Assembly: GCF_013280595.1 (NCBI RefSeq)
Contig: NZ_JAAATY010000008.1
Coordinates: 248,001 to 312,000, forward strand
Reading direction: 5' to 3'
Origin: Kibdelosporangium persicum
GTDB taxonomy: Bacteria; Actinomycetota; Actinomycetes; Mycobacteriales; Pseudonocardiaceae
Length of the DNA: 64,000 bases
Position 1 is the first letter of the stretch. The number at the start of each line of letters is the position of its first letter. The notes below the pieces were generated by a model, which made no database searches, had not been told where the DNA came from, and saw only the letters and a list, made by a program, of their open reading frames with translations. A program made the position numbers and the translations under genes. This document shows, piece by piece, positions 53,803 through 61,434 of the stretch.

Positions 53803-54573
53803 ATGGCCGACGAAAGCGGTGTGACGCTGGTTCGCCAGGGTCAGGTGGCGACCATCACGATGACTTCGGCGGCGCTGACCACCCGGGTGAAAAGCGACCT
53901 GCTCGACGCGGTCACCGAGGCCGGCAAGGACTCCGGCGTTCGCGCGGTCGTGCTGACCGGCACCGGGAAGGCGTTCAGCGTCGGCCAGGACCTCAAGGAG
54001 CACGCGGAGACGTTGCGGGCGGACGCGACGCACGCTTTCGACACCGTCGAGCAGCACTACAACCCGATCGTGCTCGGGCTGGCGACCATGCCCAAGCCGG
54101 TCATCGCGTCCATCAACGGGCTGTGCGTCGGCGCCGGTCTCGGGTTCGCGCTGGCTTGCGATCTGCGGATCGCGTCGGCCAAGGCCAAGTTCGGCACGGC
54201 CTTCACCGCGATCGGCCTGACCTGCGACTCCGGCCTGTCGGTCACGCTGGCCAGGGCGGTCGGTGCCGCGCGGGCCAGCGAACTGGTGTTGCGGGCGAAC
54301 ACGTTCAGCGCCGAGGAGGCCCTGCAGTGGGGCATCGTCGGGCAGGTGGTCGAACCGGAGGACCTGGCGGCCGAGACAATCGCGCTCGCGGAGAAGTTCG
54401 CCAACGGCCCGACGCTGGCGTATGCCGAGGCCAAGGCGGCTATGGCGGTTTCGTTGAGCCAGGCTTTGGCGGCCGAGGGCGCCGGGCAGGCACGCCTCGG
54501 CGTCACCAAGGACCACCGCAATGCCGTGGAGGCGTTCCTCGCCAAGGAGACGCCCACGTTCGAAGGACGTTAG
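53803..54573 (+). CDS. paaG: Enoyl-CoA hydratase/isomerase family protein, probable PaaG
   Basis: A 256-residue crotonase-fold protein. Oxyanion-hole segments are AFSVGQDLKEH and INGLCVGAGLGFALACDLRIAS. The catalytic loop reads GLTCDSGLSVTLAR, with Asp where PaaG-type isomerases have it, rather than the Glu pair of hydratases. PaaG converts the ring epoxide to oxepin-CoA and later isomerises a double bond. No second paralogue (paaF) is in the window, so the exact step is uncertain. It is divergent from paaZ. Confidence 0.8.
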   Translation: MADESGVTLVRQGQVATITMTSAALTTRVKSDLLDAVTEAGKDSGVRAVVLTGTGKAFSVGQDLKEHAETLRADATHAFDTVEQHYNPIVLGLATMPKPVIASINGLCVGAGLGFALACDLRIASAKAKFGTAFTAIGLTCDSGLSVTLARAVGAARASELVLRANTFSAEEALQWGIVGQVVEPEDLAAETIALAEKFANGPTLAYAEAKAAMAVSLSQALAAEGAGQARLGVTKDHRNAVEAFLAKETPTFEGR

Positions 54574-54726
54574 GCGCGGCGGATCCGGCGATTGCTCGGC
54601 CATCAGGTCGGCCCACCAGATCCGGACACGGTCCGGGCGAACCTCCTGTAGCCGCGCCTCACGCCAATCACCGTCGAGTTCGACGAGCCACCGGTCGGCC
54701 AGGCACAACAAACCGTCGCGCCGCAT
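54574..54726 (-). pseudogene. Protein-like leftward fragment behind the isomerase gene
   Basis: An ATG at 54726, preceded by GAGGAGAAC, opens a frame that reads like protein for about 51 codons (CLADRWLVELDGDWREARLQ, then RVRIWWADLMAEQSPDPPRL). It then runs without a stop into the antisense of the isomerase gene. It may be the start of a small gene that has lost its end. No family recognised. Confidence 0.3.
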
Positions 54727-54769
54727 GTTCTCCTCGGCTTGTTCGAGGCTCGTCGGATCAGCCAGTTCC

Positions 54770-54923
54770 CTACTGCACTACTGGCAACCGACACCCGAGG
54801 CGTACGCCGCGATGGGCGCCATGTACCGGACAGATCCCAGGCAGCGGGCCATGGCCGAAAAAGCGGATCAGGCTCTGCCTGACTGGTTGGCGTCAGCTGT
54901 CGAGGCTTACGCCGTCCGTCAGC
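54770..54923 (+). pseudogene. Remnant of a TipAS-type ligand-binding domain
   Basis: The rightward frame encodes LLHYWQPTPEAYAAMGAMYRTDP, AEKADQALPDWLASAVEAYAV and RQL. This resembles the end of TipAS domains (tPEhyxxLGxMYvdDPR ... LaxyLrdAixaYA). No start codon, MerR DNA-binding domain or earlier part of the domain is present, so this is a fragment. It overlaps the thiolase stop by a few bases. Confidence 0.5.
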
Positions 54924-56102
54924 TCAGGGCTTCTCGAACGCGACCGTGACGCCCTGACCCACGCCGACGCACAGCGTGGCGATGCCTCGGTTGCTGTTCT
55001 CGCGCTCCATGCGGCCCAACAAAGTGACCACCAGGCGAGCGCCGGAGCAGCCGAGCGGGTGGCCCAGCGCGATGGCCCCGCCGTCGGCGTTGACGCGTTC
55101 CTCGTCGAGCTTCAGTCGACGGATCACCGCGAGGCTTTGTGCGGCGAACGCTTCGTTCAACTCGACCGTCAGGTCGTCGCGTTGCCAGCCCGTACGCTCA
55201 AGCACCTTCTCCGTCGCGGGCACGGGACCGAGGCCCATGATGTGTGGTTCAACGCCCGCGCTGGCGCTGGCGACAACCCGCGCGCGTGGGTTGAGGCCCA
55301 GGCGCTCGACGGCGGCCTCGCTCGCGAGCACAAGCGCGGCGGCACCGTCAGACAACGGCGACGACGAGCCGGCCGTCACGATGCCGTCCTTACGGAAGAC
55401 GGTTTTGAGTTGGCCGAGCTTTTCGAGCGTCGTGGCGCGTCGGGGTCCTTCGTCCACAGTCACCGTACTGCCGTCCTTGACCGCCACTGGCACGATCTCG
55501 CGGTCGAAGCGTCCCGCGTCGATCGCCGCGATCGCGCGCGAATGGCTTCGCAAAGCGAAAGCGTCGGAGTCCTCGCGGGTGATGCCGTCCAGAGTGGCCA
55601 CTTCCTCGGCCGTCTCGCCCATGGAAAGCGTGGTCCCGCCCGAGAACTTGGGGTTGGTGAAGCGCCACCCCAAGGATGTGTCGGCGATCTCCCCCGGCTT
55701 GGCCCACGGCGTGCCCGGCTTGGCCATCACCCAGGGCGCACGGGTCATGGACTCCACACCGCCGGCGACCACAATGTCCGCATCGCCCGATTTGATCGCC
55801 TGGGCGGCGGACGCGACCGCGGTCAACCCGCTGGCGCACAAGCGGTTCACCGTGTAGCCGGGCACCGTGTGCGGCAGGCCCGACAGCAGCACCGCCATTC
55901 TGGCGACGTTACGATTGTCCTCACCGGACTGGTTGGCCGCGCCGAGGACCACCTCGTCGATCTCGTCGGCGGGCACTCCGGCCCGGCCGACGGCTTCGGC
56001 CACCACGAGAGCCGCCAGATCATCCGGCCGCACCCCGGCGAGCGCCCCGCCGTACCGGCCCTGCGCTGTTCGGACACCGTCAACCACGAATGCCTCGGCC
56101 AT
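54924..56102 (-). CDS. Acetyl-CoA acyltransferase (thiolase) of phenylacetate catabolism
   Basis: A 392-residue thiolase. Active-site Cys in RLCASGLTAVASAAQAI, the His in ALGHPLGCSGAR, and the second Cys in TLCVGVGQGVTVAFE. In this cluster it should cleave 3-oxoadipyl-CoA (and its 5,6-dehydrosuberyl analogue), the PaaJ/PcaF role. It might instead serve general beta-oxidation. ATG at 56102 begins the family sequence (MAEAFVVDGVRT). It is divergent from the thioesterase gene, with a candidate operator between. Confidence 0.9.
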   Translation of the reverse strand: MAEAFVVDGVRTAQGRYGGALAGVRPDDLAALVVAEAVGRAGVPADEIDEVVLGAANQSGEDNRNVARMAVLLSGLPHTVPGYTVNRLCASGLTAVASAAQAIKSGDADIVVAGGVESMTRAPWVMAKPGTPWAKPGEIADTSLGWRFTNPKFSGGTTLSMGETAEEVATLDGITREDSDAFALRSHSRAIAAIDAGRFDREIVPVAVKDGSTVTVDEGPRRATTLEKLGQLKTVFRKDGIVTAGSSSPLSDGAAALVLASEAAVERLGLNPRARVVASASAGVEPHIMGLGPVPATEKVLERTGWQRDDLTVELNEAFAAQSLAVIRRLKLDEERVNADGGAIALGHPLGCSGARLVVTLLGRMERENSNRGIATLCVGVGQGVTVAFEKP

Positions 56103-56111
56103 ACCCGTTAT

Positions 56112-56131
56112 TATCAACCGTCCATTCGGTC
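56112..56131. promoter_or_regulatory. Candidate TetR (PaaR-like) operator 2
   Basis: TATCAACCGTCCATTCGGTC matches operator 1 in 14 of 20 positions, with AACCGTCC and TTC shared. It lies between the thiolase start and the thioesterase start, 10 bp from the thiolase ATG, where it could block that promoter. Confidence 0.65.
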
Positions 56132-56153
56132 AGTTGGCAAGGTGGTGAATCCG

Positions 56154-56546
56154 GTGTCACAGAATGCGGCGCACGACATGTTCGAAGCGGATGCCGCGTC
56201 GCGGGCACTGGGCATCGAACTGATCGAAGCAGCCGACGGCCGCGCGGTCACCAGGATGCGCGTCACACCGGACATGGTGAACGGCCACGACATCGCCCAC
56301 GGCGGATACGTTTTCCTGCTCGCCGACACGACTTTCGCGCTCGCCTGCAACAGCCACGGACCGGTCACGGTGGCCGCCGGAGCGGACATCACCTTCGTCG
56401 CATCGGCGCGTGCGGGCGATGTTCTCACAGCGCACGCCGTGGAAAAGACGCGCTACGGCCGAAGCGGGATTTATGACGTGACCGTGGACCGAGACGGCGA
56501 AGTGATCGCGGAGTTCCGGGGACGCAGCAGGGTGATCAACCGATGA
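56154..56546 (+). CDS. paaI: Hotdog-fold acyl-CoA thioesterase, PaaI type
   Basis: A 130-residue protein. The family motif NGHDIAHGGYVFLLADTTFALACN holds the catalytic Asp. In phenylacetate catabolism PaaI frees CoA from dead-end ring-hydroxylated thioesters. The GTG at 56154 is chosen because AGGTGG lies 8 nt upstream; GTG codons at 56142 and 56145 are possible. Its stop overlaps the next ATG (ATGA). Confidence 0.9.
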   Translation: MSQNAAHDMFEADAASRALGIELIEAADGRAVTRMRVTPDMVNGHDIAHGGYVFLLADTTFALACNSHGPVTVAAGADITFVASARAGDVLTAHAVEKTRYGRSGIYDVTVDRDGEVIAEFRGRSRVINR

Positions 56547-57127
56547 CCCGCCGCGGCCGTCCCGGATACGACCTCGAATCGCTGCTCGCGGTGGCGGTCA
56601 AACTGTTCAACGAACGCGGGTACGAAGCCACCAGCATGGAGGAGTTGTCCCGCAAGCTGGGAATCACCAAATCCGCGATCTACTACCACGTGGCCAGCAA
56701 GGACGAACTGCTGCGCCTCTCGGTCGACCGGGCACTGGACGGCCTGTTCGCGGTCGCCGACGAGGCCATGACGATCGACGGACCGGCGATCGACCGGCTG
56801 GAATTCCTGGTCCGCGGCAGTATCAATGTGCTCGTCGAGCGATTGCCGTTCGTCACGCTGCTGCTGCGCGTGCGGGGCAACACGAAGGTCGAGCGCGCCG
56901 CACTGGCCCGCAGGCGCGAGTTCGACCAGCTGGTCACCGAACTGGTGAAACAAGCGGAGGCCGAGGGGGACGTCCGGCCGGACATCGACCCGTCGGTGAC
57001 GGCGAGACTGCTGTTCGGGACCGTCAACTCGCTCATCGAGTGGTATCGCCCGAGAGGCGGGCTCGGTGGCCAGGAGCTGGCCGACGCGGTCTGCGCGATC
57101 ACCTTCGACGGTCTTCGGACGCGCTGA
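56543..57127 (+). CDS. TetR-family regulator, likely repressor of the paa cluster
   Basis: A 194-residue regulator. The helix-turn-helix is GYDLESLLAVAVKLFNERGYEATSMEELSRKLGITKSAIYYHVASKDELL. The C-terminal domain is of the type found in PaaR/AcrR-like repressors. It is co-translated with paaI and sits at the end of the paa gene group. The two matching dyads at 53764 and 56112 are its probable targets; phenylacetyl-CoA is the usual effector of PaaR proteins. Confidence 0.88.
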   Translation: MTRRGRPGYDLESLLAVAVKLFNERGYEATSMEELSRKLGITKSAIYYHVASKDELLRLSVDRALDGLFAVADEAMTIDGPAIDRLEFLVRGSINVLVERLPFVTLLLRVRGNTKVERAALARRREFDQLVTELVKQAEAEGDVRPDIDPSVTARLLFGTVNSLIEWYRPRGGLGGQELADAVCAITFDGLRTR

Positions 57128-57145
57128 CAAAATCAGACAGAAATC

Positions 57146-57203
57146 CCCGCCGCGGGTGATTTCCGGCGGGAGGTGGAAGTGGCTCTCCCCATGGCCACTT
57201 CCA
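57146..57203. terminator. Double hairpin between the paa regulator and lsr2
   Basis: CCCGCCG/CGGCGGG (57146-57152, 57164-57170) is followed by TGGAAGTGGC/GCCACTTCCA (57174-57183, 57194-57203). The converging genes end 18 bp to the left and 10 bp to the right, so the pair probably works as a two-way terminator. Confidence 0.65.
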
Positions 57204-57212
57204 GCACCGGCA

Positions 57213-57599
57213 TCACGACGAGAATGCCGGCTCGCCCTTCTTCTTGCCCTTGCTGGTGTGCGCCGCCTCGAACGCCTCGATGACGTTGGCCGGAATACGG
57301 CCGCGGTCGGAAAGCTCGAAGCCGTTCTGCCGGGCCCAGTCCCGAATGGCCTTGGTCTGCTCCCGGCTCGCGGGCGAACCGGCGCGCTTGGTCGGCGACG
57401 TGCCGCGCTTGACACGGCCACCGATACGGCGTGCGGAGTTGACGAACTCCTCGAGGCCCGCACGCAGCTTCTCGGCGTTGGCCTCGGTCAGGTCGATCTC
57501 GTAGCTCACGCCGTCGAGCGCGAAGCTCACGGTGCTGATGTCGTCGGCGGCGGTGCCGTCGAGGTCATCAACCAACTGGACGGTGACCCTCTGAGCCAT
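57213..57599 (-). CDS. lsr2: Nucleoid-associated protein Lsr2
   Basis: A 128-residue protein. The N-terminal dimerisation domain reads [15 protein letters not shown] then [23 protein letters not shown], and the C-terminal AT-rich-DNA-binding domain contains the RGR hook ([21 protein letters not shown]). Lsr2 binds and bridges AT-rich, often foreign, DNA and silences it. Length is slightly above the usual 112-120 because of a Lys-rich tail. ATG follows GAGG at 8 nt. Confidence 0.96.
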   Translation of the reverse strand: MAQRVTVQLVDDLDGTAADDISTVSFALDGVSYEIDLTEANAEKLRAGLEEFVNSARRIGGRVKRGTSPTKRAGSPASREQTKAIRDWARQNGFELSDRGRIPANVIEAFEAAHTSKGKKKGEPAFSS

Positions 57600-58471
57600 T
57601 AAAGGTTACCTCGATTTGCGACAGTGGTGACAATGGGTAACTCCCGCCGATGGAATCAACCCGGCGCAGGAGTTACTCGAGACTATAGTTTGTCACTACC
57701 GGCACTTCGCAACTGCTGGCGTTCCGGCGTGGCGGAGCACACCCTGACATGCATCAGATGGGTTTTCCGTCGGCCCTCGCGAGTCCCTTGACATGAACGC
57801 CGTGCGGGCACCCGGAAGGTTCCCTGCACGCCGTGCAGGTTGATGTTCTGCGAGAAACCGCCATGTTTCGCGTTCGACTTGACCGACCTGGGCGAACTGC
57901 GTCGTGCCAATGACATTCGACTTGCGACCCGGACGCTCGCAGGTTTGCGTTCAGAGTCTAGTTCTGACGCCGAGCGCGGGTGATCCGACGTCCGTCAGCA
58001 CCGCTTGGTGGACAGGACACCGGGCCCACCCGGCGGTGATGGCGGGAAATTCGGGCTTTCAGCGGGACACCCCGAATAAGGACCATGGGCGCGTTGTCCG
58101 TCGATGAAGGTCGGCCGCGGCAGCGCCCGGGAAACACCGCCTGACATCGGGCATGCCCACCTCGACCTGGGATTCCCCGGGCCTGGTCGACGGCCTTGTT
58201 GCACGACGAGGTGGCGTTCGCGCCAGCATGCCGCTTCCGGGCAGCGCGATGTTCGTCTGGTCGGGCAACCAGTCGTCGGCGATGGATCATGCTGTCGGTG
58301 CGCTCCGATACCGGAGCGAGGACTGCGGGGAAATTCCGCGCCGTCCAGGGCACCTTCCGGAACGCCGCGGCGCCGGCCGAGTTGTCTGGTTTGGCCGGGG
58401 CTTCCGATCGATGGCGAGAAAATTCACACTCCGAAGAATCGACGACTCCGACGGCCACACCCCTCCGTCGG

Positions 58472-58489
58472 TTACTCCATATGGAGTAA
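58472..58489. promoter_or_regulatory. 18-bp perfect palindrome TTACTCCATATGGAGTAA
   Basis: A perfect two-fold symmetric site in the gene-poor stretch, with no spacer. It has the form of an operator for a dimeric regulator. No gene starts nearby that I can support, so its role is open. Confidence 0.5.
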
Positions 58490-59375
58490 TGCCTCAGAAA
58501 TGCGCTGCTCCGAAACAGACACAGACCTTATCGCCAGCAAGTGGTGACAACGTCATCCTGGCGATTAGGCGCGTCCCGTCGTTCCGCGCAAACGTGGACA
58601 GCCATACCACCCCCGCTAACCCGCTCAGCGAGCAACAGGCGGCACGGTCGCCGGTTTTTCGACCGCGCTCCGAATCTGATGGCCTGTTCGCCGTTCCCCC
58701 GGACCCGGCAGACGCTCAACTGGCCATCGACAGGTTCCCTTCGGTTCGCGTCGCACAGTGCCGATCGAGGCAACTCGGCCGCCTCCATGGCGCGCCGACC
58801 ACGGCAGCAGAACGTTGCGCCACGCGGTCGCCGCGTACTGGGACGCCGCCGAGTCCTTTACGGTCTCCACGCTCGGGCGCGCCGGTTCCTTGCACTGCTG
58901 GCCGTTGGGGCGACGAGCGGGTGGCCGCGTTCACCATGGCCTCTTCATACGGATCACCCTTACCGGGTCCACGGTCTCAGACTCCGAGACCATGTGACGT
59001 TCGGTTCCTGGCGTATCTCATCCCAACGGCTCGATCCTGCCTCCGGTTCTCGACCGCCAAGGCCTACCAGTTCTGGGGTACGCCTCCGGCTCATCTGCCC
59101 GTGATTCCGCAACGACGGACACTGGGCATGACTCGTGCATCTCCGCCCTGCGGAGCCACACCGATCCTATCGAAAGCCGACGGCCCGCCTAGACCGTCGA
59201 GCCGAAAAGCCCTGATCTACAAGGCATCCGCCGCCCACACAAGCCGAACCTGTTACAGGCCAACAACTGCCATACAACCCAAACGCTCCCAGACAGCCCC
59301 CACCACTCCCGGGGGGGCGACCCCGAACCCAGCCTACCGGCGGACGTTGATCAACAGGGATTACGTTGTGCACGT

Positions 59376-59402
59376 TGTGGATAACTCGCGCCCTGTGGAC
59401 AA
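59376..59402. other. Two tandem DnaA-box-like 9-mers
   Basis: TGTGGATAA (59376-59384) and TGTGGACAA (59394-59402) match the DnaA box and its high-GC variant, in the same orientation, 18 bp apart from start to start. This is not the origin: no dnaA, dnaN or rpmH is near. They may titrate DnaA or be chance. Confidence 0.45.
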
Positions 59403-59528
59403 CTCGACGATGTGGATCTTCATCGCCTTGCAGCGTCAGTGGATCTGGCTACGCTGACGGTGCATTGTTGTCCTCTGTCCAAAGCATACGAAGTGCTGAC
59501 CACGGTAGATGAGGACTACCGCGGCCGG

Positions 59529-60530
59529 TCACAGCGTGAAACCTCGCGGGAAAGGATCGGTGGGGTCCAACAGGTATTGAGCCATACCGGTGATCCAGGC
59601 GCGACCGGTGACCGTGGGAACGACCGCCTCGACGGAAGCGACGGTGGTCTTTCTGCTGAGTCGTCCGGTGAACGTCGTCCCGAGCAGGGACTCGTTCACG
59701 AAGTCCTGCCCGATGGCGAGTTCGCCACGGGCGTACAGTTGCGCCATTCGTGCGGAAGTGCCTGTGCCGCACGGGGATCGGTCGAACCAGCCAGGATGGA
59801 TGACCATGGCGTTGCGAGCGTCGCTGTGTTCACCACCGGGTGCCACCAGTTGTACGTGCTTGCAACCGCTGATTCGGGCATCGGCGGGATGCACGGGACG
59901 GCGCTCGGCGTTGATCGCGGCCATGATGCGCAGGCCTGCCGTGAGCATCTTGTCCTTTTCGGACTTGTCAAAGGGGATGTCGAGGTCCTTGACCGGCAGG
60001 ATGGCGTAGAAGTTCCCGCCATAGGCCATGTCGTAGCGAACCTCGCCGATCCCCGGCACAGTCACGGCCGCGTCCAGCTCCAGCGAGAACGATGGCACGT
60101 TCTCGATGGTGACCGACTCGGCATGGCCGTCGCGCACCTGGACCTCCGCGACGACCAGTCCGGCGGGCGTGTCCAGCCTGACCGTGGTGACGGGTTCGAC
60201 GACTTCGACCATGCCGGTCTCCACCAACACAGTGGCCACCCCGATGGTGCCGTGCCCGCACATCGGCAGGCAGCCGGAGACCTCGATGTAGATCACTCCG
60301 GTGTCGGCGTCGGGTCGAGTGGGTGGCTGCAGAATCGCGCCACTCATGGCGGCGTGCCCGCGCGGCTCGTTGACCAGGAACTGGCGGATGTGATCGAGGT
60401 GCTCGACGAAGTAGGCGCGTTTCTCGGCCATGGTGTCGCCGGGGATCACGCCGACTCCGCCGGTGATCACGCGCGTCGGCATGCCTTCGGTGTGCGAGTC
60501 CACCGCGGTGAAGTAACGGGTGGCGCGCAT
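59529..60530 (-). CDS. 4-hydroxyproline 2-epimerase (proline racemase family)
   Basis: A 333-residue cofactor-independent epimerase. Both catalytic Cys are present: Cys91 in LPMCGHGTIG and Cys254 in RSPCGTGTSA, so it is a true epimerase rather than a dehydratase of the family. With the deaminase and dehydrogenase genes beside it, it should turn trans-4-hydroxy-L-proline into cis-4-hydroxy-D-proline. ATG at 60530 lies 1 bp after the deaminase stop. Last gene of the operon in the window. Confidence 0.9.
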   Translation of the reverse strand: MRATRYFTAVDSHTEGMPTRVITGGVGVIPGDTMAEKRAYFVEHLDHIRQFLVNEPRGHAAMSGAILQPPTRPDADTGVIYIEVSGCLPMCGHGTIGVATVLVETGMVEVVEPVTTVRLDTPAGLVVAEVQVRDGHAESVTIENVPSFSLELDAAVTVPGIGEVRYDMAYGGNFYAILPVKDLDIPFDKSEKDKMLTAGLRIMAAINAERRPVHPADARISGCKHVQLVAPGGEHSDARNAMVIHPGWFDRSPCGTGTSARMAQLYARGELAIGQDFVNESLLGTTFTGRLSRKTTVASVEAVVPTVTGRAWITGMAQYLLDPTDPFPRGFTL

Positions 60531-60531
60531 T

Positions 60532-61434
60532 TCAGGCCATCCCCACCGCTCGGCGCATGTCGGCCTCCAGCACAGCAAGCTGGTCGGCGGACAACGGTCC
60601 ACGCGGTGGCCGGCATGGCCCACCATAACGGCCGACGAAGTCCATGCCGAACTTGATCGCCTGCACGAACTCGGTCCTGGAGTCCCACCGGAAGGCGCCG
60701 ACCAGGGACTCGTACAGCGCCCGGGCGTCCGCCAGCTTGCCTTCCAGGGCAAGGGTGAACAGGCGCACGGATTCGGCCGGGAAGACGTTCGGGAAACCAG
60801 CGAACCAGCCGGTCGCGCCCATCAGCACGGACTCGACCAGCACGTCGTCGGCCCCGGCGACCACGGTCAGGTTCGGCGCCAGGTCGCGGATCTCGGTCAC
60901 CCGGCGGACGTCGCCGGAGAACTCCTTGACCGCGACCACGTTGTCGAGCTGGGCGATCTCCGCGAGCACGGCGGGCGTCAGGTCGACCTTGGTGTCGAAC
61001 GGGTTGTTGTAGACCATGACCGGCAGGCCCACGGCGGCGACCTGCTCGAAGTGCTTGATCACCTCGCCGGTGTTCGCCCGGTACAGCGTGGGTGGCAGGC
61101 ACAGCACGCCATCCGCGCCGTCCTCGGCCGCGGCCTCGGCCCACTGCCGCGCCTGGTGCGAGCCGACGCCGTGCACACCGACCACGACGATTCCCTTGTC
61201 GCCCACGGCTTCGACGGCGGTTCGTGCGACGGCACGGCGCTCGTCGTCGGTCAGCGAGGAGTACTCGCCGAGCGAGCCGTTCGGGCCGACGCCACGACAT
61301 CCGTTCTCGATCAGCCACCGGCAGTGGTCGGCGTAACGGTCCAGGTCGACTCGGAGCCCAGCCGGTGCGCTCGCGTCCTCCGCGTATGGCAACGCCGTCG
61401 CGACGATGACGCCGTCGAGCTTTTCCTCGGTCAC
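60532..61434 (-). CDS. Pyrroline-4-hydroxy-2-carboxylate deaminase (DapA/NAL family)
   Basis: A 300-residue class I aldolase-fold protein. The Schiff-base Lys170 is in VVAVKEFSGD, and Tyr142 in VMVYNNPFDT. In hydroxyproline breakdown such a protein converts pyrroline-4-hydroxy-2-carboxylate to 2-oxoglutarate semialdehyde. Lysine-type dihydrodipicolinate synthase is excluded by context, not by motif. GTG start overlaps the upstream stop (GTGA). Confidence 0.85.
   Translation of the reverse strand: MTEEKLDGVIVATALPYAEDASAPAGLRVDLDRYADHCRWLIENGCRGVGPNGSLGEYSSLTDDERRAVARTAVEAVGDKGIVVVGVHGVGSHQARQWAEAAAEDGADGVLCLPPTLYRANTGEVIKHFEQVAAVGLPVMVYNNPFDTKVDLTPAVLAEIAQLDNVVAVKEFSGDVRRVTEIRDLAPNLTVVAGADDVLVESVLMGATGWFAGFPNVFPAESVRLFTLALEGKLADARALYESLVGAFRWDSRTEFVQAIKFGMDFVGRYGGPCRPPRGPLSADQLAVLEADMRRAVGMA

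Larger units (their letters stand above)
57600..59528. other. 1.9-kb stretch without a convincing gene
   Basis: Open frames on both strands here lack family-like sequence and good ribosome sites. Frames overlap without one dominating. What can be seen: the lsr2 upstream region, a CGCTCCG-ATAC-CGGAGCG hairpin (58301-58318), the TTACTCCAT-ATGGAGTAA palindrome (58472-58489), an A/C-rich stretch near 59240-59300, a G-run at 59311-59317, and two DnaA-box-like 9-mers (59376-59402). Decayed genes, a small RNA, or a regulatory/structural DNA region are all possible. Confidence 0.5.

Noticed and set aside
53692-54726. A 344-codon leftward frame across the isomerase gene
   Set aside because: All but the first 51 codons are antisense to a certain gene and look like shadow sequence; only the start was kept as a possible fragment.
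59376-59402. DnaA boxes as a chromosomal origin
   Set aside because: Only two boxes and none of dnaA, dnaN, rpmH or gyrB nearby.
58153-59457. A 434-codon rightward frame in the gene-poor stretch
   Set aside because: No recognisable domain, no ribosome site, many Pro/Arg/Ser residues, and equally long frames exist in other phases. I could not support it as a gene.
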